The notes: generated by a model from the sequence alone, not told the origin. Positions 25,774-36,493 are shown, numbered from the stretch's first letter. The stretch is 64,000 nucleotides of DNA from CAYFZO01 sp965223735 (GCA_965223735.1 OZ245010.1:1736001-1800000), one strand, 5' to 3'. Numbers and translations are program-made.

Positions 25774-26444
25774 ACAGGGCTGGTTCGCATCCGGGCGGTT
25801 ACGGACGCGGCGGCATCTGGAATCACCTGCATCGTCATTGGCGCTGGCCGGGCGCCGTGCTGCTCGCTGCAATCGTTACCTGCACGTTGTTTTTGCTGAT
25901 GCACCGCCTGACTGATGCCGATCACGGCGGCGCGCACGTTTATTCGCAACGCCCGTTGACGCTTGACTTCATCCGCATTGAGCGCGATCGGGCGTTGATT
26001 AAAAAGGCACGTTTCCTTCCGCCGAAGCCGCGGATTGTCGAGCCCGCGGCGCCGGCACGGCTCGAACTACCGGCGCAGCCCGGACCGCTGCTGCCGGCGC
26101 GGCCGGATGTTCAGGCACTGTCCTACAGGCCGGCGATTGATGGCGTGTTCAATGCGATCGGTTTTATCCGCACGCGCGACGCTGCGCCGTTGGTGAGGGT
26201 CCGTCCGGTCTATCCACCGGACGCTGAGCGTCGCGGCATTGAAGGCTGGGTGAAGGCCGTGTTCACGATCGCCGAGGACGGCGGCGTGATTGAGCCTCGT
26301 GTCGTCGATGCCGAACCCGATCGTGTGTTTGATCGCGCCGCGTTGCGTGCGATCTCCAAATGGCGTTACCAGCCGCAGGTGATCGACGGGCAGGCGATCC
26401 GGCGCACCGGCGTTGAGGTCATCATTGAGTTCAAGTTACAGTGA
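25770..26444 (+). CDS. tonB: TonB-family energy transducer
   Basis: The protein is 224 aa, starting at GTG overlapping the exbD stop. It has one N-terminal membrane helix (AVLLAAIVTCTLFLLMH), a proline-rich linker (LPPKPRIVEPAAPARLELP) and a TonB C-terminal domain (RVRPVYPPDAERRGIEGWV, AISKWRYQPQVIDG). It would transmit proton-motive force to outer-membrane receptors such as the one at 27812. Confidence 0.94.
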   Translation: MNRAGSHPGGYGRGGIWNHLHRHWRWPGAVLLAAIVTCTLFLLMHRLTDADHGGAHVYSQRPLTLDFIRIERDRALIKKARFLPPKPRIVEPAAPARLELPAQPGPLLPARPDVQALSYRPAIDGVFNAIGFIRTRDAAPLVRVRPVYPPDAERRGIEGWVKAVFTIAEDGGVIEPRVVDAEPDRVFDRAALRAISKWRYQPQVIDGQAIRRTGVEVIIEFKLQ

Positions 26445-27556
26445 TGACCGTGCGGCGGAATATTCTTTTTCTGGGCATCCTTTGCCTGTTGTCGCCGTTT
26501 GCAGCGGGAGCTGACGGGTTTCTGGTTTCAGAAAGTGCCTACCGCACGTTGTCGCAGGCTGAGGAGCACATCACGCGGCAGGCGCATCGCGAGGCGGTGG
26601 CGTTACTCGACCGTGCGTCCGCCAGAAGCGGTCTGAACGGATATGAGCACGCTTTGTTTGAGCGTCTTGCGGGGGTTGCGCTGATCGGGGTCGGCGATTA
26701 TGCAGCCGCGGTAGCGCGGTTTGAGGTGGTACTGGCGGGTGCGGCTTTGCCCGCCGCCGTGCTCGAGCAGACGAAGTACCGGCTCGCGCAGTTGTATCTG
26801 CATCAGGCGCGCTACGACGACGCGCTCGCGTTGCTTAAGCCGTGGAGGGACGAAGTTGAGCCGTCTTCCGCCGAAGCGTATTTTCTGATCGCGTCGGTAT
26901 ATGCCGGACTTGAGCGGCCGGTGGCGGCGCTCGAGTGGGGCGAGCGCGGGCTTGCGCGGGCGGATACGCCCGCTGAAAATCAATACGTCTTTGTCGCCAA
27001 TCTGAACCTCGTGCTGGAGCACTACCTGCGCGCCGCTGAGTTGTTTGAGCAGTTGATTGAGCGCCACCCCCGAACTGCGCAGTATTGGCGTCAACTGTCG
27101 GTGGTGTACAGCGAACTCGAACGCGGCGCGCAGGCGCTCGCCGTCGCCGAGTTGGGTTATCTGCAAGGTGTGCTGACTGCGGACAAAGACATGGAGCGTC
27201 TGGTGCGATTGTATTTGCACCGCAAATTGCCTTACAAGGCCGCCGTATTACTGGAGGATGCGCTGCAGACCGACGCTTCCGGCTTTGACGCTGCGCGTTA
27301 CCGCCTGCTGGCCGACGCTTGGATCGCCGCCCGCGATTATCGGCGTGCGGTGCGTCCGCTTGGGAAAGCGGTGGGCTTGTTGCACGCCGTCGGCGATTTT
27401 GAAGAGGAAGCCGAAACACATCTGCGCAAAGGCATGATCCACGCGCACCTGGCACAGTACGGCGAAGCCGAACGCGAGTTTGAGTATTGCCTGAAGTTTG
27501 AGCGCACCCGCGACGCCGCCGGCCGCTGGCTTGCCTATGTACGGACGGATGAATAA
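26441..27556 (+). CDS. TPR-repeat protein of the TonB cluster
   Basis: The protein is 371 aa with a signal peptide (NILFLGILCLLSPFAAGAD) and several tetratricopeptide-like helical pairs (ALFERLAGVALIGVGDYAAAV; AEAYFLIASVYAGLERPVAALEW). A TPR protein closes TtpC-type TonB clusters in many gammaproteobacteria. Its start overlaps the tonB stop by 4 bp. It probably works in the periplasm as an assembly or interaction factor. The 255 bp downstream show no gene. Confidence 0.88.
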   Translation: MMTVRRNILFLGILCLLSPFAAGADGFLVSESAYRTLSQAEEHITRQAHREAVALLDRASARSGLNGYEHALFERLAGVALIGVGDYAAAVARFEVVLAGAALPAAVLEQTKYRLAQLYLHQARYDDALALLKPWRDEVEPSSAEAYFLIASVYAGLERPVAALEWGERGLARADTPAENQYVFVANLNLVLEHYLRAAELFEQLIERHPRTAQYWRQLSVVYSELERGAQALAVAELGYLQGVLTADKDMERLVRLYLHRKLPYKAAVLLEDALQTDASGFDAARYRLLADAWIAARDYRRAVRPLGKAVGLLHAVGDFEEEAETHLRKGMIHAHLAQYGEAEREFEYCLKFERTRDAAGRWLAYVRTDE

Positions 27557-27811
27557 CTTTCGGTGCGCTGGGGATGTTTCCGGAATGTCGTCCATGCCGG
27601 GCGACGACTTTAATGGGACTTATGTACTTACGCCACATTGGGAAGCAAGCATCAATTTCACGTTTCGCAGCCCGGCCGACCCTGAAACTCAAGCACGGTT
27701 CATGTCGATTTCGTTTGACGTCCGTTGTGGCTGATGATGCTTTCTTTATTGACTATCCCCATGCACGCGCTGTCATTACTTTTTGCCTTTGATTGACCAA
27801 GAAGGAGAACC

Positions 27812-30225
27812 ATGCTGTTTTGTACAGCGAAAACGCGGTTCATCAAGATTGGTTTTTCCAGACTTTCAATTCCGCCAGCGCTTGTCTTGCCGGTGATCTT
27901 CTTGTTCGGTGCATCTCCGGCTTGGCCCGAAGAGATCGAGACGATTACCGTTATTGGAACGACGCCGGTGCGTCCGGACGATCTGGACTTGCGCGATTTT
28001 CCCGGCAACATTCAATCTGTCGGCGGCGATGAGATTGCAAAAAGTGGAAGCCCTGACATCTCAAATTATCTTAATCGTCATTTTGGCGGTGTGCATATCA
28101 ATTCGGCGCAAGGCAACCCGTTGCAATCGGACTTGTACTATCGCGGCTACGCCGCCTCGCCGCTGCTCGGCCTGCCCATGGGGCTTACGGTTTACCAAAA
28201 CGGCGTACGTTTGAACGAACCCCTCGGCGACGCCGGTCACCTGGGATCTGGTGCCGATGAATGCGGTCGCCGGTATGAGCCTGCTCGGTGGTTCCAACTC
28301 TCTGTATGGTCTGAATACGCTTGGCGGCTCGATAGTGCTGCGGATGAAAAACGGTTTTACCCACCCGGGGCATTCGGTCGGGATCGAGGGCGGTTCCTAC
28401 CACCGGTTCATCGCAAACTTTGAAAGTGGCGGCAACAACGGCGAGTTTGCCTACTATGTGAATGCGCAGCGCTTTTACGAAGAGGGTTGGCGCGACCTGT
28501 CCAATTCCTGGTCGGAGAACGTATATGCGGGTTTTGACTGGCGCGGCGACGCAGGCGCGTTGGGAATCAACTATCACAGGGCCATGTCGGACTTGGCAGG
28601 TAACGGCTTGTTGCCTTACGGTCTGCTCGATCAGGACCGGGGCATCATTTTCACTGCGCCCGACATTACCGACAACGACGTATCTATGTGGGTGGTCAGC
28701 GGCGATTACACGTTTGGCGACGGGGCGACTCTGTCCGGCAATCTTTACTATCGTGACAACGACACCGGTTCGTTCAACGGCGACGCTCTTGAAGAGGACG
28801 ACGTGAGTGAACTGATCGACAACGGGTTTGGTGGGGAAGGTGGTTTGAGAAACGCTTTGCGGGGCGAATGCCGCGACGCGGTGGAAAGGGCGATGAATGA
28901 AGGCGACAACTTCGGGGAGGCGGTCGGCGGGAGCGGCTGCGGCGCGGTCAACAACCTCAGCAGCCGCGGGCAGGAATCGCTTGGGGGGGTCTTCGAGATT
29001 GATGTTCCGCTTGATGGGTTCGGCCTGGTTCACGACCTCAGCGCCGGTGTTGGCTATTACGAAGGGTGCAGCGGTTTTGACTCCCGCGTTCAATTTGCAT
29101 TGTTCGACCCGGATACGCGTTCGACACGGGGACCGCAATCTGCATCCGGTGAATTCAGCGATGACAGAACCGATATCGACACACGCGTCGAGAGGACCTA
29201 CGTTTACGTCGGCGACAGCATCTCGATCGGCGACGACTGGGTTATAACGCTGTCGGGGTTTTTTCACGACAGAGAGATCAAGTTGCGTGACCGCACCGAC
29301 GAGCAACCGCAGTTGAACGGCGAGCACGATTACGACAATTTCAACTGGGGGGCGGGCGGCGTGTATCGCTGGAATCCTCAATTTGATGTCTATGCCTCCT
29401 ACAGCGAATCGAGCCGTCTGCCGACGCCGATCGAACTCGCGTGCAGTGAGAGGCTTGCCCGCAATCCGGAGACCGATGAGGTGGAGGAGTGCCGCCTGCC
29501 CAATGCCTTTCTTGCTGACCCGCCGCTCGACGAAGTTGTTGCAAAAAGCTTTGAGCTCGGCGTGCGCGGCGAGACGTTGAACGGCTGGAGTTGGTCGCTG
29601 GGAGCTTTTCATACGCGCAACAAGGACGACATCATCTGGCAGACGGGGCAGACCCGCGCCCACGGCTTGTTCAGAAACGTGGATGAAACCCGACGCCGCG
29701 GCATTGAAGCCTCGCTTGCCGGCGCCTACGAAAAGTGGGGTTGGAATTTGAGCCACACTTATGTCGAGGCGACTTTTGAAGATGATTTTGAGGTGCTCAG
29801 CCCGAATCATCCGTTGAACGACGAGGAAGGTGGAATGATGACCAGGTCGGTGGAGAAGGGTGACGATATTCCGGGCATTCCTGATCATCTGTTCAAGGCC
29901 GCTGTGGATTATGCTTTCACCGACCGGTTTTCGCTCGGGTTTGACATGATCGCAGTTTCCGGCAGCCATCTTCGCGGCGACGAATCCAATGAATTGGACG
30001 AGCTCAGCGGCTACGCAGTGTTCAACGCGCGCGAACTACAGGATTGCAAACTTTGAGGCGTTTCTGCTGGTTGAGAATCTGTTCGACAAAGATTACGAGA
30101 ACTTCGGCCTGATCGGTGAGGAGCCGAACGAGGTCGTCGGGCTTGACGACATTCCGGATGACGTTCGCTTCTTCGCGCCCGGCGCTCCGGCGTCAGTCTG
30201 GACGGGCGCGAAGCTGTATTTCTGA
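27812..30225 (+). pseudogene. TonB-dependent receptor, two frameshifts
   Basis: Three overlapping frames together encode one receptor of about 800 aa. Segment 1 (27812 to about 28235) has the signal peptide and plug domain (ETITVIGTTPVRPDDL, YYRGYAASPLLGLPMGLTVYQNGVRLNEPLGDA). An extra G at 28235-28236 (GACGCCGGTCACC) shifts the frame; segment 2 resumes at VTWDLVPMNAVAGMSLLGG and runs to about 30030. A second one-base shift in the run GCGCGCG (30027-30036) leads to segment 3 (ANYRIANFEAFLLVENLFDKDYENFG), ending at 30225 with aromatic C-terminal TGAKLYF. The ligand is not predictable. Both events are +1, so either the gene is inactive or the read has indel errors. Confidence 0.85.
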
Positions 30226-30381
30226 CATATCGGGTTTTAATTTTGTGCGTGAATTCAGGATTAACTTGATACTTGCAAGGCGGAATGTCTTCAGGTAGGG
30301 TGCGTGCCGTCTGGACAGGATATCGAGCAGAAGGGGCTTGAGCATGAAGTCCGCAATTTGGAGGGGGCAGGCTGTTTGGCC

Positions 30382-31722
30382 ATGGTGCAACAGCTGAGCC
30401 AGTTCCGCTATGTCATCGTCGGGGCCGGAATCCACGGTCTCAGTACAGCTTATCACCTTGCACTCGAACTCAAGGCGCGCGGCATAGGCGACGGCGGCGA
30501 CCTCGTCGTCGTTGACAAATCATCAGTCGGTGCGGGCGCGTCGGGCATCGCCTGCGGCGTCATCCGCAATAACTACTTCCAGCCCGCGATGCGTGAGTTG
30601 ATGGTACACAGCGTCGAGGTGTGGGAAAGCGATCCTGAAAGTTACAGTTACCATCCGGTGGGATATATGCAGATCGCCCCCGCCGTGATGCACGAAGACG
30701 TTGCGAGCATCGCCCGGCAGCAAAAAGACATAGGCTACGAATCGGTCTTTGTCGATGGCAAGAAAGACTGCGCAAATTACATGAAGGAGCTGTTTGACGA
30801 TTGGCAGGCGCGGGACATGACTTGCATATTGCATGAAAAGCGCGGCGGCTATGCGAACAACATGAAATCCATGCACGGGCTCGCCGCAAAGGTCAAGGGC
30901 GAGGGCGTGCAGATCCTTGAGGGCGTTGAAGTCACCGGGTTTGAACGCGACTCGGGAAACGGAGCGGTCAGCGCGGTCGCTACGAGTGCGGGACGCATCG
31001 ACTGCGAATACGTCGTCATCGCATTGGGGCCTTGGGTTAAAACCGCGTGGGAGATGCTCGATTTGCCGGCGACGATAACGGTCGGTCAAGACGGCGCCGC
31101 GCGCGAGTTTCCGATGTGGGTTTACTGGTCGTTGCAGGAAGGCACTTTGGGGGTCAAACCGGACTATCTCAAGACCAATGCCGGTGAGTTTCCGCCGGTG
31201 ATTCACATTGATTCAACCGCGCCGCTTCATTCCGACGCCGACGGCTCTCTGATCACCGACAAGATGTGGGGCATTTACTACAAGCCGGATTTTGAGTTTG
31301 GCGGCGTTCAGGGTGGCGCCTCGCCGCACCTGATCGATACCGATCCGGACCGGGTCAAGGTGGACCCTTATGGCCCCGCTTCACCTGACTATGTTGTGGA
31401 CGACAAGTTTGTGAACATGTGGGTATCGGCGCTGGGTCATTGCCAGAAGCGCTTTGAAGGTACTCTCCCGAAGTACAAAAACGAGCCGTCGGGCGGCATC
31501 GGCGCGTTTACGCCCGACAACTTTCCGGTGTTTGACGTGTTTTGCGACAACTGCTATATCATTGCCGACTCCAACCACGGCTACAAAATGCTGGGGGTGG
31601 GAAAGCTGGTCGCCGAGGAGATCTGTGGTGATAAGAGACACCTGCTGGAGCCTTTTCGCTTTTCGCGCTACGCGGCGGGCAAGTTACACCCGAAGTCCCA
31701 CAGCCCGTTTCCGTGGAGTTGA
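30382..31722 (+). CDS. FAD-dependent oxidoreductase (DAO family)
   Basis: The ATG at 30382 gives 446 aa; a GTG at 30304 would add an atypical N-terminal tail. The FAD-binding motif is YVIVGAGIHGLSTAYHLAL, and SVGAGASGIACGVIRNNYFQP follows, where related sarcosine oxidase beta subunits have GGGNTGRNTT. The family oxidises N-methyl or other secondary amines of amino acids. It is immediately upstream of a glutamine-synthetase-like gene and three glutamate-synthase-like subunits, so it probably acts on an N-alkyl amino acid made or used by that module. It has no GcvT-like domain. The exact substrate is unknown. Confidence 0.85.
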   Translation: MVQQLSQFRYVIVGAGIHGLSTAYHLALELKARGIGDGGDLVVVDKSSVGAGASGIACGVIRNNYFQPAMRELMVHSVEVWESDPESYSYHPVGYMQIAPAVMHEDVASIARQQKDIGYESVFVDGKKDCANYMKELFDDWQARDMTCILHEKRGGYANNMKSMHGLAAKVKGEGVQILEGVEVTGFERDSGNGAVSAVATSAGRIDCEYVVIALGPWVKTAWEMLDLPATITVGQDGAAREFPMWVYWSLQEGTLGVKPDYLKTNAGEFPPVIHIDSTAPLHSDADGSLITDKMWGIYYKPDFEFGGVQGGASPHLIDTDPDRVKVDPYGPASPDYVVDDKFVNMWVSALGHCQKRFEGTLPKYKNEPSGGIGAFTPDNFPVFDVFCDNCYIIADSNHGYKMLGVGKLVAEEICGDKRHLLEPFRFSRYAAGKLHPKSHSPFPWS

Positions 31723-31774
31723 CAGTGGCGGGGCAAGTGGGTAGTTTGCATTGTCAACGAAGGGGGGCTCGAAC

Positions 31775-33253
31775 GTGACAGATCTTGAAAAGCATGTCAA
31801 TGCGCCCGGCAGGGCGGAATTGATCGAGAAAGTGCGCGAGAAAATAAACGCACTCGATATTAAATATATTTACTACCAATTTATTTCAGTCACCGGCCGC
31901 ATCGTCGGCAAAGGCATTCCGGCGGACCACTGGGAGCGCGTTTCGGAACGCGGCTTTCAATTGGTTTACGGTTCGACCGCCAATCTTTTTCTCGATCGTC
32001 ACGGCGAATATATCGGCTACGGTCCGGAAGCCGCTGAACTGGTCGGCATCGCTGATCCTGAAACTTTCTGCCAGTTGCCGTGGGACAAGCGCGTGGCGCG
32101 CGTGTTCTGTACCTGTTTCCGCAACCGTGAAGAGCCTCGGGACCCCGGCGCCCACCTGACTTCCGACTGCCGCGGCAATTTGCGGATCATCCACGAAGAA
32201 TTCAAGGCCAGGCACGACGGTCTGCATCTGCGCATCGGCACCGAGCCCGAGATGATGTGGCTGAAGCGCGGCGACGGCGGCGGCACCAGCGGCGGGGTGA
32301 CCAAGCCGAACTGCTATCACATAGACCAGTTTGAAGAGTTGCGCCCGGTATTCATGAAAGTTATAGAGTATTCGGAAGCGATGGGGTTTGACATGATACA
32401 GGGTGATCACGAAGACGCGCCCGGCCAGTTGGAACTCAACTGGATGTTCGACGATCCGCTCAGGAATTCTGACCGGCTCAGCACTTACCGTCAGATCTGC
32501 GCGCAGGTTGCACGTGAGTACGGCCTGATCGCGTGCTTCATGAGCAAGCCGTTTATGGGGGTTTCGGCTTCGGGCTGCCACCATAATGTTTCCCTGTGGC
32601 GCGGGGGCGCGGAGGAACTCAACAAACTGCATTACGACAGTTTGCCCGGGTCGAATAAGGTGTTCACTTATCTTAAAGGCGGGGAAAACACGTTCATGCC
32701 CGACCCGTCCGCTTCGGATCAGCGCAAGCCCGGGCGCGTCGGTCTGCAGGCCATCGGCGGCGTGATGAAGCATTTGTCGGCACTCACCGCGCTGGGGTCC
32801 TCGACGGTGAACTCATATCGGCGCTTGTGGGACACCGGCTTCTGGGCTCCGTTGTTTGCCGACTGGGGATACCAGAACCGCACTTGCGGTCTGCGTGTTT
32901 CCGCTCCCGGGCGGTTTGAATACCGTTCGGTGGACTCGATGGTCAATCCTTATCTGATGGCGGGCGGCCTGCTCAAGGCGTTTGGCGACGGCATCAGAAA
33001 CGACCTCGATCCGGGCGAGCCCGAGGAAAGGAACATTTATGAGGTGATCAAGGAAGGCAAGAAGCAGGTCAAGAAGTTGCCGTTGTCTTTGGGTAATGCG
33101 CTCGACGCACTTGAAAATGACGAAGTGATCAAAAGCGCTTTGCCCGACGAGATGTATAAAGTATTCATGCACTACAAGCGCGACGAGTGGGAGAGATTCA
33201 ACCATACGGTGACCAATTGGGATATCGAGACTTATCTCGATTACCTGCCGTAG
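31775..33253 (+). CDS. Glutamine synthetase-like enzyme, candidate gamma-glutamylmethylamide synthetase
   Basis: A GTG at 31775 with AAGGGGGG about 12 bases upstream gives 492 aa; a TTG at 31751 is an alternative. GS signatures are present: RIGTEPEMMWLKRG (metal-binding Glu), DHEDAPGQLELNW, and SASGCHHNVSLW, the counterpart of the ammonium/ATP-site motif N-x-S-G-x-H. In methylotrophs a GS relative, GmaS, ligates methylamine to glutamate. The direct neighbourhood with N-methylglutamate-synthase-type subunits supports that here, but a GlnT-type glutamine synthetase role is also possible. Confidence 0.82.
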   Translation: MTDLEKHVNAPGRAELIEKVREKINALDIKYIYYQFISVTGRIVGKGIPADHWERVSERGFQLVYGSTANLFLDRHGEYIGYGPEAAELVGIADPETFCQLPWDKRVARVFCTCFRNREEPRDPGAHLTSDCRGNLRIIHEEFKARHDGLHLRIGTEPEMMWLKRGDGGGTSGGVTKPNCYHIDQFEELRPVFMKVIEYSEAMGFDMIQGDHEDAPGQLELNWMFDDPLRNSDRLSTYRQICAQVAREYGLIACFMSKPFMGVSASGCHHNVSLWRGGAEELNKLHYDSLPGSNKVFTYLKGGENTFMPDPSASDQRKPGRVGLQAIGGVMKHLSALTALGSSTVNSYRRLWDTGFWAPLFADWGYQNRTCGLRVSAPGRFEYRSVDSMVNPYLMAGGLLKAFGDGIRNDLDPGEPEERNIYEVIKEGKKQVKKLPLSLGNALDALENDEVIKSALPDEMYKVFMHYKRDEWERFNHTVTNWDIETYLDYLP

Positions 33254-33308
33254 TTTCTGGATTTAACTTAAAACTGCTGTCATCAAGTCTGAAAACTCGG
33301 AGGAGAAC

Positions 33309-34250
33309 ATGTGCGGAATAGCGGGCATTATTCACACCGGCAGGGAATCCGACATCGGCACCGAGATAGCTTCCATGCTGCAGGCGATGAAGCATCGGGG
33401 GCCCGACTCGGCGGGATTTGCGCTGTACGGTGCGCCGTTGACGGCCGACCATTATGTGATGCGGGTGAAATTTGCCGAGCAGAAAGACCTGGACAAGGGA
33501 GTCAGCGAAAGAGAAGAGGTCCGAAAGAGAAAAGAAGAAGTTATCGGGCGTCTGGAAAAAATGGGTGCCGAAATCGAATCGCAGGAAGACGTAACCGAGT
33601 ATGCGTCGCGTATTGTATTTTCATACAGCAAGGAATTGAAAGGTCTCGCCGACTATATCGAGGACATTGAAGACGTCGAAATACTGTCGCTGGGTTCGGC
33701 GCTGGAACTCGTCAAGGATCTGGGGGATGCCGAGCATATCTGCAGACAGTATAAGCTCGGCGGTTTCGAAGGCACGCACGCGATCGGCCACACGCGCATG
33801 GCAACCGAGTCCGACGTGGACATCCGCTCGGCGCATCCGTTCTGGGCGTACCCGTACAGCGACATCTCGGTGGTTCACAACGGGCAGTTGACCAACTACT
33901 GGGGCCGGCGGCGTGAGCTCGAAAGAAAAGGGCACCGTTTCACTACCGATTGCGATTCGGAGTTGATCGCGGTCTATGTTGCCGACGCGATGGAGGAAGG
34001 ACTGGATATGCGTGCCGCGATGGAGAAATCCATCGGCGATCTCGACGGTGTGTTTACCTATCTGGTTGCGACCAGGGACGCCCTCGGCATGGCCAAGGAC
34101 ATGATGGCTGCAAAGCCGCTGGTGCTTTATGAGGGTGAGGACTGCATTGTGATGGCATCGGAGGAAGTGTCGATCCGCAGTGTTTTCCCGCACGAAATTG
34201 ATACGTTTGATCCTTACGAAGGAGAGATCTACGTATGGCACACCACGTGA
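33309..34250 (+). CDS. mgsA: Class II glutamine amidotransferase subunit (MgsA/GlxB type)
   Basis: The protein is 313 aa and begins MCGIAGIIHTG, so Cys2 becomes the N-terminal nucleophile. Amidotransferase motifs HRGPDSAGFALYG, HTRMATES, SVVHNGQLTNY and FTTDCDSELI follow. A charged helical insertion (about residues 58-150) precedes the HTRMATES block. The subunit releases the amide group, here possibly methylamine from gamma-glutamylmethylamide, for the MgsB/MgsC partners. GGAGGAGAAC lies directly upstream. It overlaps mgsB by 16 bp. Confidence 0.85.
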   Translation: MCGIAGIIHTGRESDIGTEIASMLQAMKHRGPDSAGFALYGAPLTADHYVMRVKFAEQKDLDKGVSEREEVRKRKEEVIGRLEKMGAEIESQEDVTEYASRIVFSYSKELKGLADYIEDIEDVEILSLGSALELVKDLGDAEHICRQYKLGGFEGTHAIGHTRMATESDVDIRSAHPFWAYPYSDISVVHNGQLTNYWGRRRELERKGHRFTTDCDSELIAVYVADAMEEGLDMRAAMEKSIGDLDGVFTYLVATRDALGMAKDMMAAKPLVLYEGEDCIVMASEEVSIRSVFPHEIDTFDPYEGEIYVWHTT

Positions 34251-35068
34251 CAGCATCTGAAGGGATGCACGGGGAAAAGCTGGCGGGCAGAACCCAGCAG
34301 GTTTTTTTCTCCCCGACCGCTGAAGAGCGTTTTACTTATCCGGACGCTTTTGAGGTTGATTTCAGCAAGGCAGCCGATATAGACGCCGCCGATATGGACG
34401 CGACGGCGGTGAACCTTCAGATCCGTGAATTAATGGGGCAGGGCTACGGCACGATCACGGTCAAGAACCCGGGTGCCAGACATGGTCTCGGCGTTGGTAT
34501 CCTGAACCGGCTGAACCTGAACTTTGAGGGCAGTCTGGGTTACTTCGGCTGCGGCTTGGTTGACGGGCCGAACATCCGCATCAGCGGCCGCGTCGGCTGG
34601 TCTTGCGGCGAGAACATGATGTCCGGAACCATCGTCGTGGAGAAAAACGGTGGTTCCACTTTCGGTGCGGCAATTCGCGGCGGCGACCTCGTATGCAAGG
34701 GCGACGTTGGCGGGCGCACCGGAATTGACCAGAAAGGCGGTACCATCATTGTCGGCGGCAACGTCGGCATGAACACCGGTTTCATGATGCAGCGCGGACG
34801 CATCGTCATACTCGGCGACGCCGGTCCCAACCTCGGCGATTCCATGTATGACGGGATTATTTACATCGCGGGCAAGATCACAAACCTGGGCGTCGATGCC
34901 GTTGAGGGCGAGATGAGCGAAGTGGACGTTCACTGGCTCGAACACAAATTGGCAATTCATGGCCTGGAAGCGCCCGGCGGCGTGAAGAACGTCACCAAAA
35001 TCGTGTCCGGCAAGCAGTTGTGGAACTATGACAATCTGGAGCCGACCGAGAAGAAGCTTGTACTGTAG
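34235..35068 (+). CDS. mgsB: GXGXG-domain glutamate synthase-like subunit (MgsB/GlxC type)
   Basis: The protein is 277 aa and corresponds to the C-terminal beta-helix domain of glutamate synthase. Repeated Gly motifs are visible: GHGLGVGIL-type, GSLGYFGCGLVDGPNIRISGRVGWSCGENMMSG, GGTIIVGGNVGMNTGFMMQRGRIVI. It overlaps mgsA and is followed after 23 bp by mgsC, so the three genes form one operon rebuilding a split glutamate synthase. I cannot separate MgsB from GlxC by sequence alone. Confidence 0.85.
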   Translation: MAHHVTASEGMHGEKLAGRTQQVFFSPTAEERFTYPDAFEVDFSKAADIDAADMDATAVNLQIRELMGQGYGTITVKNPGARHGLGVGILNRLNLNFEGSLGYFGCGLVDGPNIRISGRVGWSCGENMMSGTIVVEKNGGSTFGAAIRGGDLVCKGDVGGRTGIDQKGGTIIVGGNVGMNTGFMMQRGRIVILGDAGPNLGDSMYDGIIYIAGKITNLGVDAVEGEMSEVDVHWLEHKLAIHGLEAPGGVKNVTKIVSGKQLWNYDNLEPTEKKLVL

Positions 35069-35091
35069 GTTTTTTACCAGGAGATACACTC

Positions 35092-36474
35092 ATGGCAATC
35101 CCGGAAAAAGAAGTTCTGCCCAAGGTTGATTCCGAAGAGAACGCAGAAAACGACCGGCATAATCTCGGTTCGAGTTTTATGTTCCCGCCGAATGTCATCA
35201 ATGACATTCACGTGAAAGCCGAACTTGGCCGATACCGCATGCGCGGTTTCTCGCTGTTCAAGAAAATTCCGACCTGGGACGATCTGACGTTTCTGCCGGG
35301 GACACTGACGCGCTTTGTCATAGAAGGCTACCGCGAGAAATGTGACACCAGGACGGTCATCGGTCCGCGTTGCAGGCGTCCGCTCGAACTCGACATCCCG
35401 GTGTATATCACCGGCATGAGTTTCGGCGCTTTGAGTTACGAGGCGAAGACCGCGCTCGCACGCGGCGCGACGATGGCCGGGACGGCGACCTGCTCGGGCG
35501 AGGGCGGCATGATCCCCGATGAGCGCCGTTATTCAGGGAAATGGTTTTATCAATGCATACAGTCGCGTTACGGTTTCAACCCCCATCATCTGCGTTTGGC
35601 TGATGCCGTTGAGTTTTTTATCGGACAGGGATGCAAGGTCGGCATGGGGGGGCACTTGATGGGGCAGAAAGTGACTGATCAGGTCGCCGAAATGCGCTCG
35701 TTGCCGGCCGGTATTGACCAACGTTCGCCGGCTCGCCACCCGGATTGGCTGGGGCCGGACGACCTGGCGCTCAAGATCCGCGAGATCCGCGAGGCGACGA
35801 ACTGGGAGATCCCGATCCAGTTGAAACTGGGGGCCGCGCGCGTTTATGACGATGTGCGTATGGCCGCCAAGACCGGGCCGGACAGCATTTACATGGATGG
35901 GATGGAAGGCGGCACCGGCGCAGGACCGCATCTCGCTACTGAAGACACCGGCGTGCCCGGTATCGCCGCGATCCGCCAGGCGCGCAGGGCACTCGACGAT
36001 GTCGGCAAAAGCGGCGAGATCTCGCTGGTGTATGCCGGCGGCATACGCAATGGCTCGGATGTCGCCAAGGCGCTGGCACTCGGCGCGGATGCGGTGGCCA
36101 TCGGTCACTCCGCGTTGATCGCGCTGAACTGCAATAAAGACATCCCCGAAGCCGACTTTCCGAAGGAGATGGGCGTGCAGGCGGGACACTGTTACCATTG
36201 CCACAGCGGGCGCTGTCCGGTCGGCGTCGCGACGCAGGATCCGGAATTGCGCAAGCGTCTGGATCCCGACGAAGCCGCGGAGCGCGTTTACAACTTTTTG
36301 CATACGCTGACAATAGAAGCGCAACTGTTTGCGCGTGCGTGCGCCAAGACCAGCGTACATTCGCTTGAGCCGGAAGACCTTGCGGCGTTGACGATGGAGG
36401 CTTCAGCCATGGCGCAAGTGCCTCTCGCGGGGACTCAGCATACGGTTGGGCGTCCCGATATGACGCGCTTCTGA
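35092..36474 (+). CDS. mgsC: Glutamate synthase central/FMN domain subunit (MgsC/GlxD type)
   Basis: The protein is 460 aa. The FMN-binding barrel shows PVYITGMSFGALSYEAK, CSGEGGMIPDERRY, IQLKLGAARVYDDV, EGGTGAGPHLATEDTGVP and YAGGIRNGSDVAKALALGADA. The Fe-S motif is CYHCHSGRCPVGVATQ. This subunit would carry out the reductive or exchange step generating N-methylglutamate. CAGGAGATACACTC precedes the ATG. No pyridine-nucleotide domain is present, so electrons must come from another donor. Confidence 0.88.
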   Translation: MAIPEKEVLPKVDSEENAENDRHNLGSSFMFPPNVINDIHVKAELGRYRMRGFSLFKKIPTWDDLTFLPGTLTRFVIEGYREKCDTRTVIGPRCRRPLELDIPVYITGMSFGALSYEAKTALARGATMAGTATCSGEGGMIPDERRYSGKWFYQCIQSRYGFNPHHLRLADAVEFFIGQGCKVGMGGHLMGQKVTDQVAEMRSLPAGIDQRSPARHPDWLGPDDLALKIREIREATNWEIPIQLKLGAARVYDDVRMAAKTGPDSIYMDGMEGGTGAGPHLATEDTGVPGIAAIRQARRALDDVGKSGEISLVYAGGIRNGSDVAKALALGADAVAIGHSALIALNCNKDIPEADFPKEMGVQAGHCYHCHSGRCPVGVATQDPELRKRLDPDEAAERVYNFLHTLTIEAQLFARACAKTSVHSLEPEDLAALTMEASAMAQVPLAGTQHTVGRPDMTRF

Positions 36475-36493
36475 TTTCCGGGAGATTTATGAA

